The notes: generated by a model not told the origin, from the sequence alone. A DNA stretch of 14,151 nt from Bacteroidales bacterium (GCA_004554255.1 SFNC01000046.1:1-14151); one strand, 5' to 3'; shown: positions 1 to 7,794, counted from the stretch's first letter. Translations and numbers: made by a program.

Positions 1-8
1 CATCGGTC

Positions 9-24
9 ATGTAGCTCGCTACAT
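9..24. repeat. Short near-palindrome at left edge
   Basis: ATGTAGC (9-15) and GCTACAT (18-24) are perfect inverted copies around a two-base centre. The surrounding bases 1-104 hold no gene I can recognise. Stop-free frames of a few tens of codons exist on both strands but have no recognisable start or family signature, so they may belong to a gene or dispersed repeat that continues outside the window. Confidence 0.3.
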
Positions 25-111
25 TCCCTCTTCAACTTGCGAAATTTCCTCGAAAATACACCGCCCCTGCGTTAACAAATATTGGGGAACGGGGTCTTAC
101 TTTAAGGTAAA

Positions 112-146
112 ACCGCCGGGGGACACAGTGTGCGTCCCGCGGCGGT
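112..146 (-). terminator. punA: Probable intrinsic terminator after punA
   Basis: Bases 112-118 pair with 140-146 (7 bp). After one G/G mismatch, 120-124 pair with 134-138 (5 bp) around a loop of about nine bases. Read on the minus strand, the hairpin begins about 18 bases after the punA stop and is followed by only a short T run (TTTT, partly within the stem). It is GC-rich and well placed, but the weak T tract makes efficiency uncertain. Confidence 0.55.
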
Positions 147-164
147 AAAAACGGTGGCTATAAA

Positions 165-977
165 TCAGATGCGGTTCACCAGCTCCTTAACAAGTGCGAG
201 CATGGTGGGCTGAGCGTTCTCTGCGGCCTGGGTTACTTCCTCGTGGCTGGGAACGGTGGTTATTTCCTTGCCGCCAAGGTCGGTGATTACGCTTACACCG
301 AAGCAGCGCATGTCGGCGTGACGTGCCACGATAACTTCGGGGACGGTAGACATACCTACAGCGTCGCCACCGATAACACGGAAGTACTCGTATTCAGCGG
401 GAGTCTCGAATGTGGGGCCGGTAACGCCTACATATACGCCGTGCATAACGCGGATGCCTTTTTCGGCTGCGATTTCATCGGCCATTTTGATGAGCTCGCG
501 GCTGTAGGGCTCGGTCATGGCGGGGAAGCGCGGGCCGAGTTCCTCGTAGTTCTTGCCGCGGAGGGGATTTTCGGGGAACAGGTTGATCTGGTCGGTGATA
601 ATCATAACGTCACCAACCTTGAATTCCTTGTTCATACCGCCGGCGGCGTTGCTGACAAAGAGAGTCTCCACGCCAAGAGCCTTGAAAACGCGAACGGGGA
701 AAGTAACGGTTTTCATATCATAGCCCTCGTAGTAGTGGAAGCGGCCCTGCATTGCGATAACGTTTTTATCGCCGAGTTTACCGAAAACGAAGTTACCGGA
801 GTGTCCGGCAACGGTAGATACGGGGAAGTTGGGGATTTCTTTGTAAGGGATGACTTTCTTGTCTGTCATGTGGTCTACAAGGTTACCGAGTCCGGAGCCC
901 AGGATGATTGCGATTTTAGGCATTTCGGCCACCTGAGATTTCAGAAAGTCTGCTGTTTGTTTGATTTTTTCGAGCAT
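165..977 (-). CDS. punA: Purine nucleoside phosphorylase, trimeric type
   Basis: This 270-residue cytoplasmic enzyme is of normal length for the low-molecular-mass, trimeric PNP family. It splits purine (deoxy)nucleosides with phosphate into free base and (deoxy)ribose 1-phosphate for purine salvage. Visible family signatures are ILGSGLG (25-31, phosphate loop), GRFHYYEGY (78-86), SNAAGG (109-114), GPTFETPAE (187-195, with E191 matching the base-binding Glu201 of human PNP) and GMSTVPEV (208-215). H248 matches human His257. The residue matching human Asn243, which contacts the purine base, is Asp (D233), so the substrate range may include 6-aminopurines. The start at 977 fits the family N terminus. 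The gene follows lpxK with a 75-base gap and no clear promoter, so it is probably the last gene of sppA-lpxK-punA. The family assignment is secure; the exact base preference is not. Confidence 0.96.
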   Translation of the reverse strand: MLEKIKQTADFLKSQVAEMPKIAIILGSGLGNLVDHMTDKKVIPYKEIPNFPVSTVAGHSGNFVFGKLGDKNVIAMQGRFHYYEGYDMKTVTFPVRVFKALGVETLFVSNAAGGMNKEFKVGDVMIITDQINLFPENPLRGKNYEELGPRFPAMTEPYSRELIKMADEIAAEKGIRVMHGVYVGVTGPTFETPAEYEYFRVIGGDAVGMSTVPEVIVARHADMRCFGVSVITDLGGKEITTVPSHEEVTQAAENAQPTMLALVKELVNRI

Positions 978-1052
978 TGATGGTATCAGTTTTTATGTTA
1001 ATATGTTTAGTTTAAACGTGCTGTTTGGGGTAAATGTTTCGGCCAATCGGCA

Positions 1053-2150
1053 CTATTTTGTGATATTGCGGAGCATTCTCAATAGAGTATCGTCGAAAGA
1101 TGTTGCGGACTGGTCTGGGCGCTCAACAAACTCTATGTGTATGGGCAGATAGAAGATGTAAGGCTTAAGCTCATGCGGGAAATATGGATTTCCCATCAGC
1201 CTTACGGCATCTTTTTCGGTGGTGATTATGTATCTGCGCTCGCCGTTCATGGAGTTGAAACGGTTGCGTATGGTGTCCATATCGGCGCGATTGAACTCGT
1301 GGTGGTCGGGGAAAACATTGACCTTGACCTTTGGCTCAAAACTTTTAACGTATCTTACAAAAGGCCTGGGATTCGCTATGCCTGAAACGGTGAGGAGCAT
1401 ATCCCGGGCTGTAAGTTCGTGCAGATAAGGGATTTCGGAGACCGCGTCGGGGAAAACGGGACGCAGGGAATCGTATGCAAAGCGCGAGAAGAATCTTGCC
1501 TGAGCCGGGATTAAGTCCAGATTCTTGTCGAAAAGCGAATAGTCAAGCGGCTTGATGCCTCTCCGGCACTTGGTTGCGATAACGATATCGGCGCGGCTTA
1601 ATGCCGCCGTGCTCTCACGCAGGCGTCCGTATGGCATAAGGTGGTCCTGGAATAGCGGCCTGTCGAACTCGGTGAGTACAATCGCTATGTCGGGTTTTAC
1701 GGCACGGTGCTGGAAAGCATCGTCCAGAACAATCACCTGCAGGTCCGGCAGGAGCCTTCGCAGTTCCTGAATGCCGGCCACACGGTTCTCGCAAACGGCA
1801 ACAGGTATTTTGCCACCGAATTTATGATACATCTGGTAGCTTTCGTCACCGAGGTCGCGGGGTGTGGAGTGCTTGGACGCCATAACGAACCCTTTGGTGT
1901 GCCGGCGGTATCCGCGGCTGAGAACCGCAACGCGGTATGTTTTACGCAGCAGATGAACCACGTACTCGGTGTGGGGCGTCTTTCCCGTGCCACCCACGGC
2001 AATATTGCCTATGCAGATTACGGGGATGTCAAAAGATGTCTGTTTGGCAATATTCCAGTCGTACATTTTATTGCGCACCCAAGTGCCCGCTCCGTATAAT
2101 TTGGAGAGCGGTAACAGAATCGCTTTAGCGGCTGTAGAACGGCTGGCCAT
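1053..2150 (-). CDS. lpxK: Tetraacyldisaccharide 4'-kinase (lipid A kinase)
   Basis: LpxK phosphorylates the 4' position of tetraacyldisaccharide 1-phosphate to give lipid IVA, a late step of lipid A synthesis at the cytoplasmic face of the inner membrane. The 365-residue product has the usual family length. A Walker A-type P-loop lies at 49-60 (GNIAVGGTGKTP core, K57), followed by VLSRGYRR (76-83), GDE (101-103) and the Walker B-like LDDAFQHR (142-149), all LpxK hallmarks. The N terminus (about 1-25) is hydrophobic/amphipathic, consistent with membrane association. It starts 24 bases after the sppA stop and probably shares its transcript. It shows that the organism makes lipid A, as a Gram-negative would. 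Confidence 0.96.
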   Translation of the reverse strand: MASRSTAAKAILLPLSKLYGAGTWVRNKMYDWNIAKQTSFDIPVICIGNIAVGGTGKTPHTEYVVHLLRKTYRVAVLSRGYRRHTKGFVMASKHSTPRDLGDESYQMYHKFGGKIPVAVCENRVAGIQELRRLLPDLQVIVLDDAFQHRAVKPDIAIVLTEFDRPLFQDHLMPYGRLRESTAALSRADIVIATKCRRGIKPLDYSLFDKNLDLIPAQARFFSRFAYDSLRPVFPDAVSEIPYLHELTARDMLLTVSGIANPRPFVRYVKSFEPKVKVNVFPDHHEFNRADMDTIRNRFNSMNGERRYIITTEKDAVRLMGNPYFPHELKPYIFYLPIHIEFVERPDQSATSFDDTLLRMLRNITK

Positions 2151-2174
2151 ATTCTATCGTAATTTATGATTTAG

Positions 2175-4055
2175 TCACTGTATGGATAGGGGCTGCATGC
2201 GTGCCTGAACAAAACCCTGGCGGCGAACACCTAACAGCAGGTTCAGGTTTGCCTTTACGGTCTCGGCATCTACACCGGGAATCTGCGGCAGATTTCTCTG
2301 CATGGACAGAATGTTGCGGATGTCAGAGCGCAACGAGCCGTCCGAAACGGAGCCGGTTATCTTGGCCTGCATTTCGTTTTCGGCTGAATTTGTGGCCACA
2401 AACCATTGCTCCAGTGCCGACATCTGATATTCGGGCAGAGAGACATAGTTGTCTGTGGACATATTCAGTTTCTTAGCCATCGCAGCGATAGCGTCCTCGA
2501 TGCCGCCCAGCTCGTCCACCAGACCTATTTCTTTGGCTTTTGTGCCGATCCATACACGGCCTTCGGCAATTTCCTTAACCTTGTTCACGGTCATCTTGCG
2601 TCCTTTTGCCACGCGGGAAGTGAACAGTTCGTATCCGCGTTCCACATAGCCCTGCATCGCCTGTTGCTGGTAGGGAGTCATCGGACGGGTTATGCTGGGG
2701 AAGTTTGCATTGGCGGTGTTGGCTACAGGCACAATGTTTACGCCCAGTTTATCGGTCAGCAGATCATGGATGCAGGGAATGAGTCCGAAGATTCCGATTG
2801 AACCGGTGATAGTGTTCTCGTCGGCGTAGATGCGGTCGGCGCCACAGCTAATGTAATAGCCGCCCGATGCGGCATAGTCAGACATAGAGACATAGAACGG
2901 CTTTCCTTTGCTTTTGAAGTATTCGAGAGATTCCCATATCTGTTCGCTTGCGAAAGCCGAGCCGCCGGGCGAGTTTACGCGCAGGACGAGGCCCTTGACA
3001 TTGTCATCGTCGGCGATTTTCAGGATTTCGCCCACTATCTTGTCGCCGACAATGCCTTTGTCGCCGGCGTCCACAATATCACCTACGGCATAGAGGACAG
3101 CGAAATAGCCTTCGTTTGTAACCTTATCCTCTTTTATATTATCCTGCTTGACAAGTCTGGTGTGAGGGTCGGACAGGATGTAGTCGGCGGGAGTAACCAG
3201 ACGCAGGTCCTCGCCTTTCTGCAGGGAGGTGGCAGTGCGCATGTCATCGTCGAACTGGCGGCGGTACTGAGTGGCGTCCACGACCTTGGCTTTTACAAGG
3301 CTTGCCGGGTCGGCGGTCATAAGCAGAGAGTCGGCCCACGCGGTTACAGTGGCTGTTTTTACCTTTCGGTTTGCGGCAATGCTGCCGGCTACGGATTTCC
3401 ACATTGCGTTTATGTATTCCATAGACTGCAGACGCGATGCCTCGGAGGGCTCGTTAAGGATGTAAGGCTCAACGGCGCTTTTGAATTGGCCGACTTTCAT
3501 CACCTGTACGGTAACTCCCAGTTTGTCCAGGGCATTCTTAAAGAAGGGGATAGATGCTCCTATTCCGCTTACATCCACCATGCCGGACGGGTTTACCACA
3601 ATCTTGTCGGCAGCCGATGCAACGTAATAGTCGCCCTGCGTGTAGATATTTCCGTAAGCGTAGACCTTCTTGCCGGATTCCTTGCGGAACTGCAGCAGAG
3701 CCTCCATGAGCTCCTGACGTCCGGCGTAACCTAACGCCGAGCCGCTGCATTCCAGCATGATACAATCAATGTTGGGGTCGTAGGCGGCAAGCTTTACGGA
3801 TTCCAGAATCTGGTCAAGGCGTCCGGGCAACTGTCCGTCGCTCTCTATAATGTCGCTGATATCCAGTTTTTCCGGATATTCGGATATTTCGCCGTTCAGG
3901 TCAAGGTGTAATATCGAGTGTTTATTGACTTTCTGGCTTGAGTCGGACGAGAACATCGCACCGATAATCATAAAGAACAACACCAGCATTACTCCGGCCG
4001 AAATCCAGATTGCGGCCATAGAGCCGATGAAAACTGTCAGTATTTTTTTAAACAT
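2175..4055 (-). CDS. sppA: Signal peptide peptidase SppA, 67-kDa type
   Basis: This membrane-anchored serine protease degrades signal peptides left in the inner membrane. From the start at 4055 the product has 626 residues, normal for the long tandem-domain type. It has one N-terminal membrane segment (about 5-33), an N-terminal half holding the general-base lysine (K192 in VGQFKSAVEPY, matching Lys209 of E. coli SppA) and a C-terminal half holding the nucleophile (S397 in DYAASGGYY). RVNSPGGSA (359-367) is also typical. The frame extends upstream to an ATG at 4100 (641 residues). I reject that start because the promoter -7 box (4080-4087) lies downstream of it, and because the residues from 4055 already begin like a signal anchor (MFKKILTVFIG). 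It is the first gene of sppA-lpxK-punA. Confidence 0.94.
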   Translation of the reverse strand: MFKKILTVFIGSMAAIWISAGVMLVLFFMIIGAMFSSDSSQKVNKHSILHLDLNGEISEYPEKLDISDIIESDGQLPGRLDQILESVKLAAYDPNIDCIMLECSGSALGYAGRQELMEALLQFRKESGKKVYAYGNIYTQGDYYVASAADKIVVNPSGMVDVSGIGASIPFFKNALDKLGVTVQVMKVGQFKSAVEPYILNEPSEASRLQSMEYINAMWKSVAGSIAANRKVKTATVTAWADSLLMTADPASLVKAKVVDATQYRRQFDDDMRTATSLQKGEDLRLVTPADYILSDPHTRLVKQDNIKEDKVTNEGYFAVLYAVGDIVDAGDKGIVGDKIVGEILKIADDDNVKGLVLRVNSPGGSAFASEQIWESLEYFKSKGKPFYVSMSDYAASGGYYISCGADRIYADENTITGSIGIFGLIPCIHDLLTDKLGVNIVPVANTANANFPSITRPMTPYQQQAMQGYVERGYELFTSRVAKGRKMTVNKVKEIAEGRVWIGTKAKEIGLVDELGGIEDAIAAMAKKLNMSTDNYVSLPEYQMSALEQWFVATNSAENEMQAKITGSVSDGSLRSDIRNILSMQRNLPQIPGVDAETVKANLNLLLGVRRQGFVQARMQPLSIQ

Positions 4056-4079
4056 CTTAAGCGTGATATAAATTACGTA

Positions 4080-4112
4080 CAAAGTTAGCAAATAATCCAT
4101 TTATGACCAAAA
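4080..4112 (-). promoter_or_regulatory. sppA: Bacteroidota-type promoter for sppA-lpxK-punA
   Basis: On the minus strand TAACTTTG (4087-4080) matches the -7 consensus TAnnTTTG. TTTTG (4112-4108) lies 20 bases upstream and fits the -33 element. Transcription should start near 4073-4076, giving a leader of about 20 bases before the ATG at 4055. This supports the shorter sppA start. Confidence 0.75.
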
Positions 4113-4205
4113 TAATCGGGCTGTTTTTGACCGATATAAAAATTATTGTGTGAAAAAACGGCGTGCGGTGTTAAAAACGTGTTTATAAATAGTGCGTCGG
4201 GCGTA

Positions 4206-4235
4206 TTGTTCCTAACGAAAAATGCGCTAAATTTG
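4206..4235 (+). promoter_or_regulatory. mutL: Bacteroidota-type promoter for mutL
   Basis: TTG (4206-4208), 19 bases, then TAAATTTG (4228-4235) match the -33/-7 arrangement. The ATG of mutL is at 4244, only eight bases after the box, so the mRNA would have a leader of about 0-5 bases. The sppA promoter points the other way about 94 bases to the left, and the two do not overlap. Confidence 0.75.
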
Positions 4236-4243
4236 CAACCGCT

Positions 4244-6166
4244 ATGAAGAGTTTTCAGCAAGATGTCATAAAATTATTGCCTGATTCAGTGGCGAATCAG
4301 ATAGCCGCCGGCGAGGTAATCCAGCGGCCGGCTTCGGTTATCAAGGAGCTTGTGGAGAATGCCATTGATGCAGGAGCAACGCTTGTAAACATAGTCCTGA
4401 AAGATGCCGGCAAGACACTTATACAGGTCGTTGACAACGGCTGCGGCATGTCCGCCACTGATGCGCGAATGGCCTTTGAGCGTCACGCCACATCCAAAAT
4501 CCGCAAGGCGGATGACCTGTTCACGCTGCATACCATGGGTTTCCGTGGCGAGGCGTTGCCGTCAATAGCCGCTGTAAGCGAGATAGATATGCGGTCCATG
4601 CGCCCGGATGACAGCCTGGGCACGCGCATAATAATCAAGGCATCCAAGGTGGAAAGCCAGGAGCCCGACGTATGTGTGCCCGGAACAAACATTATGGTTA
4701 AGAACTTGTTCTACAACTTTGTGGCACGACGCCGGTTCCTTAAGAAAGACTCCGTGGAGCTGAGCCACATAATGCACGAATTCGAGCGGCTTGTGCTGGT
4801 AAACACGGATGTGGAATTTTCTCTGACGCACAACGGTACGCTTGTGCACGCCCTGCCACGGTCGCCGCTGAAACAGCGTATCGGCGCCTTGTTCGGCCGC
4901 ACTGTCGAGCACGGCCTTATCCCGGTGGACACACAGACCTCATCGGTGAAAATATCCGGCTTCATCGGCCTTCCGGCAAACGCCCGCCAGCGCAACGCCT
5001 TGCAGTACTTTTTTGTCAACGGCCGCAATATGCGTCATCCGTATTTCCACAAGGCGGTGCTGAACTGCTATAAAGACCTGATTTCCGGCGAAGCACAGCC
5101 CAATTATTTTATCAGTTTTGACGTTGCCCCGGACCGTATAGACGTAAATATCCACCCTCAGAAACACGAGATAAAATTCGAGGACGAGGCCATGATATGG
5201 CAGATTCTGTCATCGGCGGTAAAAGAAAGCCTCGGAAAATACAATGTCGGCCCCGCAATTGACTTCGATGCCACGGACGTGCCTGATATTCCGCCGTTGC
5301 AGCAGGGTAAAATCGTAGAAAACAGTCCTGTAAACGAAGATCTTGATCCAGACTATAACCCGTTTGAAATCAAACCGATGCAGTTTGAAATGCATGCCGA
5401 GCCCGAGCGTCCGGCGGTAGCATCGCTGTTTGGCGGAAACGGCTCTACGGTTATGCGCCACGAACGCTCATCGTCGCTGAACAGTAGCCGTAACTGGGAA
5501 AAGCTTTACGAGGGATTTATGAAGGATGCCGGCAGCAGTCATGTTGCACCGGTGCAGTCAGAAATCCCGTCCGGGGACGGCAGCGTCACCGACATTGCCG
5601 CTCCCGCGCCGATGTTCCAGTACAAGAACCGCTGGATTATTACCTCCACCAAGAGCGGACTCATAATTATTGACCAGCACCGTGCGCATCTGCGTGTGCT
5701 CTACGAGAAATTCCTGCCGGAGATAAAACAGGGCAAAATGACCTCTCAGAAGCTGATTTTCAGCGAGGAATTAGAGGTTGATGCCGCACAGCACGCCGTA
5801 TTGGTGGCAGCGGCGCAACTGCTTGTAGGCCTGGGATTTGATGTGACTAATGTCGGGGAACTGAAATGGACCATTCAAGGGGTCCCCGCCGAACTCGGCA
5901 ATGTGTCGCCACGCGAGGCGTTGATTTCTGTTATAGGAGATTTGGCTGATACGGGAAACGACCCCACGGACGAGCAGCGGCAGCGCATAGCTATGTCGTT
6001 GGCCCGGACTGCGGCGATACGCAATAACCAGATATTGTCGCAGACCGAGATGCAGGCCCTTGTCGGGGATTTGTTCAGGCTGCCTTCTCCCAATTATACC
6101 CCTGACGGATACACGATTATACGAATGTTTACTCCGGAGGAGCTCGCCTCTTTTTTCCATAAATAG
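4244..6166 (+). CDS. mutL: DNA mismatch repair protein MutL
   Basis: MutL is the ATP-driven dimer that links MutS mismatch recognition to strand removal. The 640-residue product has the expected layout. The N-terminal GHKL ATPase has E35 and N39 in KELVENAIDAGA, DNGCGM (64-69), GFRGEALPS (99-107) and the transducer motif DVNIHPQKHEIKF (300-312). A variable linker follows (about 335-450), then the dimerisation domain (about 455-640). The endonuclease site of MutH-independent MutL proteins is degenerate: DQHAxxE is DQHRAHL (477-483), the ACR motif reads ART (587-589), and CPHGRP reads TPDGYT (619-624). The nicking activity is therefore doubtful. No in-frame ATG lies closer to the conserved start than 4244, and a promoter ends just before it. 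The serine hydrolase gene follows after 29 bases and may be cotranscribed. Confidence 0.97.
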   Translation: MKSFQQDVIKLLPDSVANQIAAGEVIQRPASVIKELVENAIDAGATLVNIVLKDAGKTLIQVVDNGCGMSATDARMAFERHATSKIRKADDLFTLHTMGFRGEALPSIAAVSEIDMRSMRPDDSLGTRIIIKASKVESQEPDVCVPGTNIMVKNLFYNFVARRRFLKKDSVELSHIMHEFERLVLVNTDVEFSLTHNGTLVHALPRSPLKQRIGALFGRTVEHGLIPVDTQTSSVKISGFIGLPANARQRNALQYFFVNGRNMRHPYFHKAVLNCYKDLISGEAQPNYFISFDVAPDRIDVNIHPQKHEIKFEDEAMIWQILSSAVKESLGKYNVGPAIDFDATDVPDIPPLQQGKIVENSPVNEDLDPDYNPFEIKPMQFEMHAEPERPAVASLFGGNGSTVMRHERSSSLNSSRNWEKLYEGFMKDAGSSHVAPVQSEIPSGDGSVTDIAAPAPMFQYKNRWIITSTKSGLIIIDQHRAHLRVLYEKFLPEIKQGKMTSQKLIFSEELEVDAAQHAVLVAAAQLLVGLGFDVTNVGELKWTIQGVPAELGNVSPREALISVIGDLADTGNDPTDEQRQRIAMSLARTAAIRNNQILSQTEMQALVGDLFRLPSPNYTPDGYTIIRMFTPEELASFFHK

Positions 6167-6195
6167 GAGGTGAGCCAAATTAATACAACATACAG

Positions 6196-7296
6196 ATGTT
6201 AAGATACTTAGTCACACTGTGCGCCTTCTGCATTTTCGCAGTGGCCAATGCGGATTTGCGCAGCGACCTGGATTCGCTTTTCAGCGCGAGATATAACAAT
6301 GATAGCAGCGCACCCGGCGGCGCCGTGATTGTGGCGCGCGGCGACTCGGTGCTGTACGAGCGATACTTCGGAATCGCCGACATGCCGTCGGCAACGCCGG
6401 TTACCGACTCCACGCTGTTCTGCCTCGCCTCTGTATCAAAGCAGTTTACGGTCGTGGGCCTGTTGCAGTTGGCCGAGCGTGGCCTGGTGGATATTAACGA
6501 GCCGGCGTCGTATTATCTGCCGTATACGGCACCGTTCTGGAAGAAGGTGACCCTTGCCGACCTGGCCGGGCATACATCCGGAATCCCGGATGCCAGAGAC
6601 CGCTCGGTAAGGGACTCGTGTATTTACGCTACAGATGCCTCGTCAGTTCGGTATTTCAAGGATGTCACAGACACGCAGTTCGAGCCGGGAACGGCTTACG
6701 ATTATCTTAACCCCTCCTTTCTGTTGCTTGCCCGGATTATTGAGGATAAAAGCGGCCTTGAATTCACCGAATATCAGCGTCGCAATGTCTTTGGTCCGGC
6801 GGGAATGACACATGCCGTATATTTTGACCCCGACACTATGCCCGCCACGGCGGCTCACGGTTACGCGCCCGTGGGCGACGGCTGGGAGGAGTTCGACTAT
6901 GGCGAGGAGACATTTTACGCCACTCGCCCTGACGGTTGTCTGTACGCGACAGCCCGCGACATACTGGCGTGGGAGCGTGCGCTGGCAAAGGGCAAACTGC
7001 TTGGCGACAGCTTGTTGCAGCTCGCTTATTCGCCCAGGATAAGTGTTACGGAGAGCAGATGGTGCGACTATCAGAGGCGCCCGCACACCTGGTATGGCCT
7101 GGGATGGTTTGTGGACACTACGCCCGGTGAGCCACGCAAAATCTATCATCCCGGTGACAATGGCGGTTTCCAGGCTTATGTGGCGAAACGCCCCGAGGAC
7201 GATACTTGCATTATTGTCCTGGAAAACCGCCATGACCGCGACCGTTGGACCATGGCCAGGGCTATTGACGCCATTCTTGCGGCACACGGCAACTAA
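6196..7296 (+). CDS. Exported serine hydrolase, class C beta-lactamase/PBP4* fold
   Basis: The 366-residue protein begins with a signal peptide (about 1-19, likely cut after ANA), so it acts in the periplasm or at the surface. The fold's three active-site motifs are present: SVSK (S79 nucleophile, K82), YLN (170-172) and HPG (318-320, in place of KTG). HTSGIPD (126-132) is also typical. The family contains class C beta-lactamases, D,D-peptidases/PBP4*, D-aminopeptidases and esterases. The HPG form and the generic setting do not show that this one destroys antibiotics, and I would not name it ampC. It follows mutL by 29 bases without an obvious promoter, so it is probably read through from mutL; the functional link is unclear. 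A 9-base AGGAGGTGA lies too far upstream (6165-6173) to act as a normal ribosome site. No convincing terminator follows. Confidence 0.87.
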   Translation: MLRYLVTLCAFCIFAVANADLRSDLDSLFSARYNNDSSAPGGAVIVARGDSVLYERYFGIADMPSATPVTDSTLFCLASVSKQFTVVGLLQLAERGLVDINEPASYYLPYTAPFWKKVTLADLAGHTSGIPDARDRSVRDSCIYATDASSVRYFKDVTDTQFEPGTAYDYLNPSFLLLARIIEDKSGLEFTEYQRRNVFGPAGMTHAVYFDPDTMPATAAHGYAPVGDGWEEFDYGEETFYATRPDGCLYATARDILAWERALAKGKLLGDSLLQLAYSPRISVTESRWCDYQRRPHTWYGLGWFVDTTPGEPRKIYHPGDNGGFQAYVAKRPEDDTCIIVLENRHDRDRWTMARAIDAILAAHGN

Positions 7297-7310
7297 TCAG
7301 TCTCCAAATT

Positions 7311-7340
7311 TTGCCGTTTTAGTTAATTGTGTTAATTTTG
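7311..7340 (+). promoter_or_regulatory. Bacteroidota-type promoter for the small membrane protein gene
   Basis: TTG (7311-7313), 19 bases, then TAATTTTG (7333-7340) match the -33/-7 pattern well. Transcription should start near 7345, leaving a leader of about 95 bases before the ATG at 7440. No other promoter-like box is evident before 7865, so it may also serve the PstS-like gene. Confidence 0.7.
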
Positions 7341-7352
7341 CATCCGGTACTG

Positions 7353-7410
7353 TGTGTGAACTTTATATATGTTATGCTGTTCTTGATATATAATGTATAG
7401 ACATCACACA
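7353..7410 (+). promoter_or_regulatory. Structured 5' leader (two-part hairpin)
   Basis: TGTGTGA (7353-7359) pairs perfectly with TCACACA (7404-7410). Inside it TTATATAT (7363-7370) pairs perfectly with ATATATAA (7386-7393) around a 15-base loop. The stems are separated by an uneven internal loop (3 and 10 bases). The element begins within about ten bases of the predicted transcript start. It is not followed by a T run, so it is not a terminator. No known riboswitch is recognised. The AT-rich inner stem could also be a protein-binding operator. Confidence 0.4.
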
Positions 7411-7439
7411 AAAGTATAACTACATAAAAACGCAGAATT

Positions 7440-7775
7440 ATGAAAAGAGATAAAGAACTGGAGAACAATCCTGAATTCCGGGAGTATCGCCGCAAGATGC
7501 ATCAGTCGCTCGTCAATCCCGATGACAACCCTGTTACCCGCGAGGAGGAAGCACGTGCCGAGACCGGCCGCAAACCAACCCTCATGCAATACCTTTTCGG
7601 GGCATTTATGATTGTTGTTTATGTTGGAATGGGCATCCTGCTCATGATAGGATTTTTGGGAGAGCCGACAAATCTGTTGTGGAAGATTTGCAATTACGTA
7701 GTTGGCGTAATACTGGTAATTTACGGTATATGGCGCGCCATACGTCTTGTATTCGGTCTTGACACAAGGTTATAA
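7440..7775 (+). CDS. Small two-helix membrane protein, function unknown
   Basis: The 111-residue product has a hydrophilic, highly charged N-terminal half (1-46, rich in Glu, Arg and Asn) followed by two hydrophobic segments, about 52-73 and 80-100. They are joined by a short loop (GEPTN) and end in a basic tail (RAIRLVFGLDTRL). There is no cleavable signal peptide; the charge pattern suggests a cytoplasmic N terminus. I recognise no domain. The gene has its own promoter and structured leader and lies 89 bases before the PstS-like gene. In other Bacteroidales I recall PstS-like and TPR genes near ExbB/ExbD/TonB clusters, so a role in an envelope complex is possible, but that is recollection rather than something shown here. 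Confidence 0.82.
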   Translation: MKRDKELENNPEFREYRRKMHQSLVNPDDNPVTREEEARAETGRKPTLMQYLFGAFMIVVYVGMGILLMIGFLGEPTNLLWKICNYVVGVILVIYGIWRAIRLVFGLDTRL

Positions 7776-7794
7776 ATACTAAAACTGGAAAATT

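Noticed and set aside
243..980. Long plus-strand open frame (245 codons) opposite punA
   Set aside because: It is the complement of a well-conserved enzyme whose motifs all read on the minus strand. The antisense product shows no family signature, signal or spacing that would support a gene.
6643..7287. Minus-strand open frame opposite the serine hydrolase
   Set aside because: It is a mirror of the GC-rich codons of the real gene, whose SxxK, YxN and HxG motifs are all on the plus strand.
6196..7296. Antibiotic-resistance beta-lactamase
   Set aside because: Only the general class C fold motifs are present, with HPG in place of KTG. The same motifs occur in peptidases and esterases, and no resistance context surrounds it.
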